This document shows, in pieces, positions 24,547-34,990 of a DNA stretch of 64,000 nucleotides. The position numbers and the translations under genes were made by a program. Each line of letters begins with the position of its first letter. The stretch's first letter is position 1. This DNA comes from Dillenia suffruticosa (taxonomy: Eukaryota; Streptophyta; Magnoliopsida; Dilleniales; Dilleniaceae), in the NCBI GenBank assembly GCA_033439265.1, contig JAVTVX010000024.1, positions 10,585,001 to 10,649,000 on the forward strand, in the 5' to 3' direction. The notes below the pieces were generated by a model that was given only the letters and a program-made list of their open reading frames with translations, had not been told where the DNA came from and did no database searches.

Positions 24547-25537
24547 TTGATGACTACCTGGAGTGATTTGGAAGATTCTGATTCTGATTCTTACTCAAAA
24601 AATTCAAAAAATTCTGATGAAGCAAACTTCTGTTTGATGGCTGATTTACAGATGAAATCTGATTCCAAAAATTATGAAAATGATATTTCTAATGAAATTG
24701 ACATACTGAAACTGATTTTAGAGTTTAAATGTAGGATACTATACTTAGAATATGAAAAAAATCTTCTGAAACAGACTAACATGCTGTTAAATTCTAAAAA
24801 TGAAGATTTTAAATTTAAAAATCATGTTCTAAAATCTGAATTATCAGCGTTCAAATCTGAAAATGAAGTTATAAAATTGAAAAATCCTACAATGAATGAT
24901 GAAATATATTTGTTGAAAACTAGAATAGAGAAGCTGTCTATGTCTATTAAAAATACAGTTCAAAAGTTCAATAAAAGTGATCAAAAGTTAACTAGATTTC
25001 TTGAAATTCAAAGACATCACTCTTCTAAGAATGGTTTAGGGTACAACTCTGAAAATATAACACAATCATAAGTCAATAAAACTACATTTGTTAGTGCAGG
25101 AAAAATTATAGAAAACGAAAAGTTTCAGACTGCAGAAATTAAAAGTAGAAGCAGTGGTCATAGAAATACAATAGATATGGATAGAAGAAGTTATCATCCT
25201 ATTAGTTTTAACATAAATTTTAGAAACAAATCAGGACATAAAAAATATGATTTTTCACAAGTTAAATATAAATATTTGAATAACTTTCAGAAAAGGAAGA
25301 ATAGTTATACTTGCTATTATTGTTATAAATTAGGATATATTGCTAAATTTTGTTATTTAAACAAGTTTAGTTATACTCGAGAAAAATTTACACCTAGTAC
25401 AAACTTATTATCTAGAGAATCTAAACTAGTTTGGGTTCCTAAAAACAAATGATTCGTTTGTTTAACTTGTGCATGAACATGAGACTAAAGCAAAAGGAAA
25501 ATAGTATGTCGATAGTGGTTGGTCAAGATATATGACG
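24547..25537 (+). pseudogene. Gag-distal coiled-coil region, second knuckle and protease start
   Basis: 24547-25071 starts with MMTTWSDLEDSDSDS and continues as a long Lys/Glu/Leu coiled coil, typical of SIRE-like elements between gag and protease. A stop at 25072 is followed by 25177-25452, which has a second knuckle CYYCYKLGYIAKFC whose His is replaced by Tyr. The protease motif YVDSGWSRYMTGD (about 25504-25542) then begins; the usual form is D-S-G-C-S-R-H-M. The frame is cut exactly here by the nested insertion and resumes at 28621. Confidence 0.75.
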
Positions 25538-25542
25538 GGTGA

Positions 25543-28500
25543 TGATGTGAACCCGTTGGGTATAAAAACCCTAGAACCCACGAACAAGTTAATTTAGTCC
25601 AAAAAATCGTTCCAACGAATTATTTGAACCGGTGGAATTAAAGACCTCAACCCTTGCCCTAAAGGAGGAACAACCTAAGGTATATGACCTTAGACCCGTT
25701 TCTCACTAGATCAAGAACCTTGGTATAAAGATGGAATGAATGACGCCACAATCTAGATGGTTCGAAACCTAAATTGATAAGTCAAAGAACTAAACAAGAC
25801 TCATATCTTGAATAAGTTCAAAGTTCTTAAAAAAACAAAACCTATGTGAAGAATTCTCACAATTTATTAATTCTCTCCAAAGTATTGTTTAGTTCTTTGA
25901 CTTATCAATCTAGGTTTCGAACCATCTAGATTGTAGCGTCATTCATTCCATCTTTATACCAAAATTCTTGATCTAGTGAGAAACGGGTCTAAGGTCATAT
26001 ACCTTAGGTTCTTCCTCCTTTAGGGCAAGGGTTGAGGTCTTTAATTCCACCGGTTCATATAATTCGTTAGAACGATTTTTGGGCTAAATTAATTTGTTCG
26101 TGGGTTCTAGGGTTTTTATACCCAACGGGTTCACATCAGTTGGTATTAGAGCAATTTCGGGTTACTCTTCGAGTTGTTCATACTTGTCCATAATTGTTCA
26201 TATTTGTCTATAATTTTTCATAAAACAAAGGCAGTTTCTAATTTTTTTCTTTTCTTTTGTTGTTCCTTCTTTATTTCTTCTTTTTTTTCCTTATTTGTTC
26301 ACCTTCCTTATTTTATTTCTTTATTCACATTTCTTATTCAATTCATTCCATATTTGTTTCTTTCTTAATTTGGAATTTTTCCAAATTTGCGACTTCCTTA
26401 TTTCTCACTTATTTTCCTTCTTTATTTTTCTTGTTATTCTTTCTTTGAATTTCACAAGACAATTATTTGTAAGTTAAATTCAAAGAGTTGTTTATTCATT
26501 AAGATAGTAAGAGACATGTTCGAGTGATTGAATTCATCGAGACTTTTTCCAAGCAAAATGCGGTTGCGGATGCATTTTCACACAGGTGACGATTTGGGGA
26601 CAAATCGTTGTCAAGAAGGGGGGAATGGTGTGATCATCAAGACTGCAAGAAATTTACAAGATTCAACTCAAGTTCCAGTTGGGTCAGTAACAAAAGTTCG
26701 AGTTAAAAGGTCCAAAGAATTACTGAATAACTGAATTTAGAGGGTTTTACAATAAGAAATTGAAGCCCAAATGAATGAAGAACCAAAAGGAGCCTCAATT
26801 ATGCTCATGCAAGCCCAGTGAGAAGAATAAAAGGCCCAAAACTTCCCAAAACCAAGGGAGGACGAAAATAAAGAAAAATAGCAGCAAGACTTGGTCAAAG
26901 TAGTTTGATTTATTTAGTTTCCTAATTTTTATTTTTTTGTAACTTATGTTTAGTTTCCTAATTCTTTATTGTTTAGAGAGTTACTAAATTTTTAGTTGTC
27001 AATTATGTTTTTACCTTTAGGCTATAAATAGGCCATTATACATTGTGTAAAAAAACACTTTTGAGAGAATTAATAAAATTGTGAGGATTTTTCACACAAG
27101 TCTTGTTCTTTTGAGAACTTTGAACTTATTCAAGATATGAGTCTTGTTTAGTTTTTTGACTTATCAATTTAGGTTTCGAACCATCTAGATTGTGTTAAAT
27201 TAACTTGTTCGTGGGTTCTAGGGTTTTTATACCCAACGGGTTCACATCAGTTATTCAGTTACAGTAATTCTTTGGACCTTTTAACTCGAACTTTTGTTAC
27301 TGGCCCAACTGGAATTTGAGTTGAATCTTGTAAATTTTTTGCAGTCTTGATGATCACATCATTCCCCCCTTCTTGACAACGATTTGTCCCCAAATCGTCA
27401 CCTGTGTGAAAATGCATCCGCAACCGCATTTTGCTTGGAAAAAGTCTCGATGAATTCAATCCCTCGAACATGTCTCTTACTATCTTAATGAATAAACAAT
27501 TCTTTGAATTTAACTTACAAATAATTGTCTTGTGAAATTCAAAGAAAGAATAACAAGAAAAATAAAGAAGGAAAATAAGTGAGAAATAAGGAAGTCGCAA
27601 ATTTGGAAAAATTCCAAATTAAGAAAGAAACAAATATGGAATGAATTGAATAAGAAATGTGAATAAAGAAATAAAATAAGGAAGGTGAACAAATAAGGAA
27701 AAAAAGAAGAAATAAAGAAGGAACAACAAAAGAAAAGAAAAAAATTAGAAACTGCCTTTGTTTTATGAAAAATTATAGACAAATATGAACAATTATGGAC
27801 AAGTATGAACAACTCGAAGAGTAACCCAAAATTGCTCTAATACCAACTGATGTGAACCCGTTGGGTATAAAAACCCTAGAACTCACGAACAAGTTAATTT
27901 AGCCCAAAAATCGTTCCAACGAATTATATGAACTGGTGGAATTAAAGACCTCAACCCTTGCCCTAAAGGAGGAACAACCTAAGGTATATGACCTTAAACC
28001 CGTTTCTCACTATATCAAGAACTTTGGTATACAGATGGAATGAATGACGCCACAATCTAGATGGTTCGAAACCTAGATTGATAAGTCAAAGAACTAAACA
28101 CGACTCATATCTTGAATAAGTTCAAAGTTCTCAAAAGAACAAGACTTGTGTGAAGAATTCTCACAATTTTATTAATTCTCTCAAAAGTGTTTTTTTACAC
28201 AATGTATAATGGCCTATTTATAGCCTAAAGGTAAAAACATAATTGGTAACTAAAAATTTAGTAACTCTCTAAACAATAAAGAATTAGGAAACTAAACATA
28301 AGTTACAAAAAAATAAAAATTAGAAAACTAAATAAATCAAACTATTTTGACCAAATCTTGCTGCTATTTTTCTTTATTTTCGTCCTCCCTTAGTTTTTGG
28401 AAAGTTTTGGGCCTTTTATTCTTCCCACTGGGCTTGCATGAGCATAATTGAGGCTCCTTTTGGTTCTTCATTCATTTGGGCTTCAATTTCTTATTGTAAA

Positions 28501-28620
28501 ACCCTCTGAATTCAGTTATTCAGTAATTCTTTGGATCTTTTAACTCGAACTTTTGTTACTGGCCCAACTGAAATTTGAGTTGAATCTTGTAAATTTCTTG
28601 CAGTCTTGATGATCACATCA
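25543..28620. mobile_element. Two miniature LTR elements in inverted, nested arrangement
   Basis: This composite is inserted in the Copia protease frame and flanked by GGTGA at 25538-25542 and 28621-28625. Ends are TGATGTGA..TCACATCA. Parts, left to right: LTR end, minus (25543-25883); LTR end, plus (25886-26138); internal, plus (26139-26625); LTR, plus (26626-27249); LTR start, minus (27250-27361); internal, minus (27362-27847); complete LTR, minus (27848-28620, 773 bp). Each internal part is about 487 bp, with a PBS-like GTTGGTATTAGAGC and a polypurine tract AAGAAGGGGGGAA before the LTR. It is far too small for gag-pol, so these are TRIM-like non-autonomous elements. The simplest history is a minus element inserted in the Copia, then a plus element inserted in its 3' LTR, then one deletion across the left junction. 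Confidence 0.85.
26528..26731 (+). pseudogene. Remnant of the C-terminal end of a Ty3-type polyprotein inside the miniature element
   Basis: This reading frame (also present on the minus strand at 27259-27450) contains MHFHTGDDLGTN, RCQEGGN and, after the LTR boundary, VPVGSVTKVRVKRSKELL. The minus copy reads VPVGPVTKVRVKRSKELL after a similar start. The pattern QEGGND..GPVT..R.KR...LL is usual at the very end of plant Ty3/gypsy polyproteins, where coding runs a short way into the 3' LTR. It suggests the miniature element was derived from a Ty3-type parent by internal deletion. There is no catalytic domain. The family inference is from memory of that motif. Confidence 0.5.
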
Positions 28621-28625
28621 GGTGA

Positions 28626-29472
28626 CGTCTCATTGTTCAAAGAATTAGAGAGAATGAACGATGAATGATGACTTTTGGAGACAATAAAAAGCAAAAAATC
28701 ATTGGTAAATGTACCATTGATATTAAATCAACTTTCATGAGAAATGTTCTATTTGTTGATAGATTAATACATAATATATTGAGTGTTAGTTAATTATGTG
28801 ATTTGGGATATGATATGGTTTTTAAGAAAAATAAATACATAGTTTTTGAGAGTATAACTGAAGAAAAAATATTTGAAAGAATTAGATTTGAAAATGTCAA
28901 TATAGTAAACTATAAAATCTTAAATAGTTTAAAAGAAAATTGTTTGATATCTATAGGAACTGACATTTATGTATGACATAAAAAATTAGGTCATGTGAAC
29001 TTTAAACAATTGAAAATTTTATTTAAAAAAAATTAATAAGAGATTTACTAATAATAACTTTAAAAGATCATATAAATTATAATGCATGCTCACTAAATAA
29101 ACAAATAAAATTATCATTTAAAAATAAGAATTACATATCAACATCTAGGCCTTTACAAATTTTGCATATGAATTTGTTTGGATCCATTAGAATTCAAAAT
29201 TTAGATGGAAATAAATATGGTTTTGTAATTGTGGATAATTTTTCAAGATTTACATGAATTTTATTCTTAGCTAATAAAAATTGTGCATGTAAGGCATTCA
29301 AAATTTTTGCTAAGAAAATATAAAATGAAAAGAATTTAAAAATTGTCGAATTAAAAACAGACCATAGTAGAGAATTTGATAATATAGAATTTCTAGAATA
29401 TTGCAATAAGAAAGAAATAAATCAAAATCTTTCTACACCCTATACACCTCAATAAAACGAAATGGTTGAATC
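28626..29472 (+). pseudogene. Copia protease (rest), GAG-pre-integrase and truncated integrase
   Basis: After the nested insertion the Copia frame resumes: GDVSLFKEL, then FGDNKKQKIIG (with a frame shift), NVLFVDRLIHNILSVS and LCDLGYDMVF. The GAG-pre-integrase motif HKKLGHVNFKQLK lies near 28978-29015. The integrase core follows in pieces: LHMNLFGSIRI, GFVIVDNFSRF, LKTDHSREFDN and STPYTPQ, a stop, NEMVES. These correspond to the first half of the DDE core (D..D) and the motif around the catalytic Glu. Many stops show it is inactive. The integrase stops just after the catalytic Glu motif and joins the next ORF in the same frame. Confidence 0.75.
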
Positions 29473-30504
29473 ATCTAAGATCAAAATCACTTCAATAAGC
29501 AAGTGTGCTTTGAAAGTAAATGTTTTTCCTTCAAAAATTCTGGATTTCGAATTTTTTGAAAAGAATGGGTTAAAAATTTGAAAGCTTCTTGATAGGATTT
29601 GTTGTGTTGTTTATGTACTAGTTCACAAATATGCTGGAAGCAGATAACCTTTGATTTCTACAATAATTTAGACACTACAAATGCAGACAATTTGATAACA
29701 AAGATTGAAAATCATCCGGTTATCATAACTAAAGAAAATATATCTACTTGCTTAAAACTGAAAAGGATTGCAGATTATTCTTTATCAAAGCTAAATAAGA
29801 AAGAATTATATGATCTATTTGGTGGCAAAAATGATGTAAAAAACAAATACCTGTACTGCACAGATTTTCCTTTATTAGTTAAAATCATTCACAAGATTAT
29901 GACTCTGTGCATTATTCCAAGGAATGGAAGCATGACTATTGTGATTGTTGAGAATACCAAGATTATTGCTGCAATGATTTTAGATAAAGAATGAGACTTA
30001 GTTAACATTTTTATATCTCACATTAGAAGGAATGTGAATATGAAATTTTATGGTAATGTGTTGTCGAATCTTTTGGAGTACAAAAGTTTTGATTTCTCTG
30101 AATTTAAAGGGGTAACTGAGAATGTTCTTACACTTTGTGCTACTTGCATTAATCATATGGGCATTACCATATCTGATGACAAAGTTTGGAAACATAGAGA
30201 TGAAAAAGTTTGGCGAGGAAATCTAGATGAAATAGATAAAGTAGAAACTGACTTTAGACAGAACATGAATGAACAAACAGATTCTGAATTATCCAGATTA
30301 AGACATGAAATGGGAGAATCTTCTAGGAAAAGAAGGAAGACAACTATACATCCTGTGCATCATTTCTCAGACAAACTAGAATGGGTTAGAGGACTTGAAG
30401 GTAGAATTAATGACTTAGAAGGAAAGGTAAATCAATGTATGAATCTACTACAGATAGTGCAGAAAGATCTATCTGTTTTGCTTGAAAATTTTCCAGATTT
30501 CTAG
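29473..30504 (+). pseudogene. Extra ORF resembling the 'putative plant transposon protein' domain in place of RT/RNase H
   Basis: The integrase frame continues into KILDFEFFEKNGLKI, then after small frame changes FDFYNNLDTTNADN, VIITKENISTCLKL and HKIMTLCIIPRNGSM, a single TGA at 29992-29994, then FISHIRRNVNMKFYG, LSNLLEYKSFDFSEFKG and a hydrophilic C-terminus with RKRRKTTIHP and a closing coiled coil (EGRINDLEGKVNQCM). The order (FY.NL, IT..NIS..L, IIPR.GS, LL.F.VD-like block, coiled coil) resembles the conserved domain of unknown function in many plant retroelements called putative plant transposon protein. No RT or RNase H motif was found between integrase and 3' LTR. Its role is unknown. 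Confidence 0.55.
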
Positions 30505-30740
30505 GTACATAAATGAATGTAGGACAGCTATTGTTATTTTTGAATTTCATAATTTATTTTTCATGTTTCTTTCATCTCCCTTAATGAAAGCTGTACTTTC
30601 CTTTCTCGTAAATGTCTCATTTATCTACTGTTATTGTTTGCTTTTGATAAAACATAAAGGAGGAGATATAATGAAATGCGCAAATGTGCAAATATTAAGG
30701 GAGAGATGACTAGTTCTATGTATTATTTATGTTCACTTAT

Positions 30741-30765
30741 TTATAAATTAAGGGGGAGAATGTGG
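30741..30765 (+). other. Polypurine tract of the Copia element
   Basis: AAGGGGGAGAATGTGGAG resembles the plus-strand priming tract of plant Copia elements. It lies about 120 bp upstream of the mapped 3' LTR start (30882), farther than usual, so the true priming site may be elsewhere. Confidence 0.4.
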
Positions 30766-30881
30766 AGAATGTAATATAATTGCATATCATATTGTGCTGA
30801 ATGTAATGATTACATTCTGTGCTGTGAGCATATCATTCTTCATTTTATTTAAGATTTTATTGTCATAAAAAATTGGAAGAT

Positions 30882-32111
30882 TGTTAGAGAAATTGTTATC
30901 GAACCCTAATATATTTTGATAGTAACAAAACTTTATATGTATTTTTAATAATTTATCAAGTGTGCAAACATTTAAAATATGTTATACAATGTTATATATA
31001 TAAATCTATACAACTAGTTAGAGAACACTGTCACAGAAATAGGGGTAGAAGCGGTGTGACAGGTAGAAGCAGGAGAGTTTCAAGCAAGTTTTTAACTGCT
31101 GCGATTTTGTTCAACTTTCAAACCCTAACTAGGCATGTTAAGTACAGATTGGGAGCTGTACTTAACCATGAAATCTATTTTAATTGGTGATTCAAATTTA
31201 AGTTCAGATCAGATTTTTACTGGAGGTAAAATCAAATTCAAAATTTGAATTCAGCATTCACTGAAATTCTGGGAGGTTTTTAGGAAATATATGGGCTTTT
31301 ATATCTTCTCCAACTTCCAAGATTTTCGAATTCAACTTTCTCCATATCCTAAGACTATTGTTGGACAGTAACTCAAAGAAGTTACAATAATAAAAAGGTT
31401 TTTTGAATCTCCTGAACTAAATGTTGAAAATATAGATCTGCAGAGTGTTTTTCTAATAGAAAGACTGGTTCTAAAGGCATATTGAAATGCTTATATCATT
31501 TCAAATCAAGCAAAATTTTTTTGGAGAACTCGAATTGAATTTTGAAGAGCAATATTCAGTCCCTTTTTAGAAGATTTTACAGGTCATTTTTGGGTTTTGG
31601 GTTGAAAGAAAAGATAACTTTAAAATACCTACTCGATCTCTATTTTTCTATTGTATTCCTGCTGTCCATTGTGTTCTTCTTGTTTGTGACCTTTGTTTTA
31701 GTTTTTGTATAGACTCACAAGTCTAAGGGAGTGTGAAAAATATTCTTTTGGTTGATAAGCTAGGTGTAAGAGAGTTTGAGTTAGGTGAGTGTAGGACTAA
31801 GTTATCTTCAAGGGAGAATGTGTAGATTGTCTATATTTCGGCATTGTAATGATTTTGTAACTCTCATCACATAGTGAAAACTAACTATCGTTGGACCCTG
31901 GCTTACTGAGCCGGAAGAGTGGACGTAGACACAAAACCGAACCACTATAAATCGGGTTTGATCTCTCTATCCCTTCGTTTTATTTGTGCATTTACATTTA
32001 CATTTTACATGAATTCTGACCATATGTTTAAAGACTAATTTTAGTGGAGTAAAATCTTAAATGAAGTGAAACCAATTCAACTCTCCCTTCTTAGTTTCAT
32101 TGGGACCAACT
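30882..32111 (+). repeat. 3' LTR of the Copia element
   Basis: 1230 bp, begins TGTTAGAGAAATTGTTATCG and ends GGGACCAACT, followed by the target duplication ATATC. It matches 22340-23546 along its whole length, with scattered substitutions and small indels. Confidence 0.9.
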
Positions 32112-32360
32112 ATATCAGAAAGAAAAGTATAGTCCAAGAAACAATCCCCCTCACATATCAAAGAATGCAAAGGACAACAATATATTGGTTGGACCAAGAA
32201 GCAACCATAAATTGACTCACCAAATGTATATCATGTGCAATATAAGATGAGTGACGATAAGATATACTACTCTCCTAATTACTTGGCAATACATAGTAGG
32301 ATTATGTGGGGGGGCCACTTTAAAGAGTAAGTCACACAAGTAAAACTTTTGTCTTATAAA

Positions 32361-33684
32361 CACTACAAAAAAGTACTTTTGTGACTCTACTTTTGCATGC
32401 CAAAATTGCATAGCAAATTTTGACATTTGTGGCATCGAGTGAGGAATTAGCGACAAAAAAAATTTACGTTGCAAAAGGTGTTGCTATTTATAGTGCAGAA
32501 AATAGTGATGACAAAGTTTATTACAATGGTCGATGCTAATTCTTGCACAAATTGGCATGGAACCTTTGACTTTAGTAATTCCGTCACTATTTTGTTGTGA
32601 GCATCACAAAGTATGATGCAAGGCATGCAAAGTATGAAGTCCCAAAAGTCGTCACAAACATATTGCAACATTCCGGTTGTCATTGCAATAATGCATTTTT
32701 CCATGTTGAAATTACAGGTACAATTTGCAACACCACTTGTCATCGCCGATGTAGTTATTGTTGTCATAATATCCCAGTTTCCCATATTGAAATGATGAGA
32801 CACAAATGTCAGCGCAAATATATTGCGACACACCTATTGTCATCACAATATCTCATTTTTCCTTATTGAGATGATATGGTAGTATTTGCGACATTACTTG
32901 TCATTACAAATGTTGTTACAAAAATATTGCGATACAACTATTGTCATTGCAATATCCCACTTTCCCATATTGAAATGACGGCGCCACCTATCATTGTAGA
33001 TATCGTTACAAAAAAATTACAATTTATTGTCATCACAATATCCCATTTTTAAATGTTGAAATGATAGGGTATCATTAGCAACATCTAGTTTCTGTCACAA
33101 ATGTCATAATAAATATCATCACAAAAATTATTACGATACCATTTGTCATCGCAAATTTCATCGCAATATCATATTTTCACATGTTAAAATGATAGGATGT
33201 ACAATTTACAACGATACCTCGCATCGCAAAAGACATCGCAATCTGTATACATTTCTTTTATAAATAAACCCGTTTGCCCTCTTAACTTACACTCTCTACT
33301 AATCATTCCCTCTCTATTTTCACTCCCTCTATTAATATTTCAACAAAATAATCTTTTTTACAAAATTAATATAACTAATTTTTTTATATATGTCGACAGC
33401 TTTTGGGACAAAATGGAATATATTATTTATGATACAATTTTTCATGCACACTGTGCCACAAATATCAAATGCCACAATACCCCATTGTAAAATACATGAT
33501 GAACTTTACGATGACCTATGTAGCATCGCAAAATATTTGTGGGCAATTTGCAATAAATTTGCATCGTAATAAATAACGACACTAGTTGGCATCGCCAACT
33601 TTTGTAACACGATTTGTAATGGTAAGTTGGCATTGCAAAATTTTTGCAATGCTATTCATCGTATAACTATAGCGATAGCAGTGA
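32361..33684. mobile_element. CACTA-like non-autonomous element with internal repeats
   Basis: The left end CACTACAAAAAAG matches the canonical plant CACTA terminus. A candidate right end, AGCAGTG at 33678-33684, is a weaker match (CACTGCT inverted), and no matching 3-bp target duplication was seen. Both terminal regions are rich in ATCGCAAA, GTCACAAA and TTGCGA-type words, as in CACTA subterminal repeats. The interior 32640-33240 holds about six imperfect units of about 100-115 bp built on TATTGCGA..TTGTCATCGCAATATCCCA. No transposase is present. The left end is well supported and the right end uncertain. Confidence 0.5.
32640..33240 (+). repeat. About six imperfect tandem units of about 110 bp
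   Basis: Unit landmarks are TTGTCATTGCAATA, then CCATGTTGAAAT or CCCATATTGAAATGA, then CACTTGTCATCGC and GTTACAAAAA. Starts fall near 32645, 32757, 32818, 32925, 33012 and 33120; the second is partial. These may be multiplied subterminal repeats of the surrounding element. Confidence 0.6.
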
Positions 33685-33689
33685 GTCAA

Positions 33690-34290
33690 AAGTTTCAACC
33701 GTAAAAGTGGACAAATCTCACAAGAGTAGCTTAAACTAAGACTGTATACTGCAAACATTCATTACCTAGTCTAGAGGAAATCAAGAACACTGGCATATTT
33801 GGTGCTGACGATACATACCAAACTAAATCAAATAAGTGCAAGAAAGTAGCATGTTGAAAGGGAAATTTTTGGACTTTACCAAGGCATAAGGAACCAAGAC
33901 AAGTAGTATAAGGAAACAAAACAGAGTGTTAGCCTTTGAAAACACTGTACTATAATCCTAACTTAACCCTTTTTAGCTGGATTTTAGACATGACTTGCTA
34001 TGGTTGTCTTAAAAGGAAGAAATATATAAATGTCAGATTTCCATGTTGGTATATAATTATGTGTAGATTGGTATCCAAATTTGGTTAGGGGTTAGTTGTG
34101 GGTAACCTGAATTTGACATAGATTAGTTAGATTGTGTATAGAATGCTATTTATTGGTTGATAAGTAAAGAAAGATGAGAAGAGGCTTTTAGAGTCACTTA
34201 TAATTCATTTTTCTCTTATTCATTCTTCTTTGAAGAATTATATCATTCTAAAATTACATCACTCATAATGTACTGTTCTTGAATTTTTAA
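33690..34290. other. Spacer or LTR remnant beside the minus-strand Copia
   Basis: No gene was found. On the minus strand, sequence starting TGTTAAAAATTCAAG (34292 leftwards) directly follows the RNase H frame and could be the start of a 3' LTR for that element. Its far end was not located. Confidence 0.4.
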
Positions 34291-34990
34291 CATCTCTCAA
34301 AAATAGTTGAACTGGTCTCTTAGAAGTGCTTTGGTAAAAATGTCGACAACTTGCTCTTCACTTTTGCAGAATTTCAACTCAACTTCTCCATCTCCAATTG
34401 CATCATGAATAAAGTGGTGTTTGATAGCAATGTGGTGAGTTCTACTATGTTAGATTGGATTTTTTACAATGTCAATGGTTGCTTTATTGTTACAAAGCAT
34501 CATTGTGGCTTTCTTTTGCTTCTTGCCCATGTCTTCAAGAATTCTTCTAAGCCAAATGACTTGAAATTATGCCAGGTTGGCAGACACATATTTTGCTTAA
34601 GTGGATGATTATGCCACACATTGTTGCTCCTTTGAGGCCCAAGAAAATACTCCAGAGCCAAGTGAAAAACAATAGCCTGAAATGCTTTTCATATCATCAG
34701 GACATCCTCCCCGATCACTATCACAACATCCATGAAAATTTATTGTAACTCCTTTGCTGTATTTGATGCCATAGTTGAGTATTCCTTTCATATATCTTAA
34801 TACTCTCTTGGCTGCTCCAAAATGTTGTTGGCTAGGATTGTGCATAAACGGTGATAATAAGAGCGAAAACAATGTCTGGTCTTGTTGTTGTGAGATAAAG
34901 CAAATTTTCCACTAGGCTTCTATATAAAGTAGGATCAATTTCTTTTCTTCATCTTCTTTGTTAACACTAATGCAATAATCTAGAGGGGTA

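Larger units (their letters stand above)
22340..32111 (+). mobile_element. Copia LTR element (SIRE-like gag) lacking RT/RNase H, with two LTRs and a 5-bp target duplication
   Basis: The outer element is bounded by LTRs at 22340-23546 and 30882-32111. Both begin TGTTAG; the first ends CCAACA and the second CCAACT. They are flanked by ATATC at 22335-22339 and 32112-32116, a 5-bp target duplication. Order inside: a primer-binding-like site (GTATTAGAGC near 23551), gag, a second gag-associated coiled-coil segment with a knuckle, protease (split by a nested insertion at 25543-28620), GAG-pre-integrase, a truncated integrase, then an extra ORF in place of RT and RNase H, and a polypurine tract (AAGGGGGAGAATG near 30750). 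LTR divergence is considerable and stops are common, so it is old. Without the nested element it would be about 6.7 kb. Confidence 0.9.

Noticed and set aside
26174-26477. Several Phe/Ser/Leu-rich frames, mirrored at 27510-27812
   Set aside because: They come from a T-rich internal stretch of the miniature LTR element and appear on both arms; they are not membrane proteins.
32447-32869. Cys/His-rich frames on both strands that look like zinc-binding proteins
   Set aside because: They arise from the repeated GTCATCGCAA-type words of the CACTA-like array and exist on both strands.
32640-33240. Possible CRISPR-like array
   Set aside because: Units are imperfect, about 110 bp, without short conserved repeats and unique spacers, and the genome is a plant.
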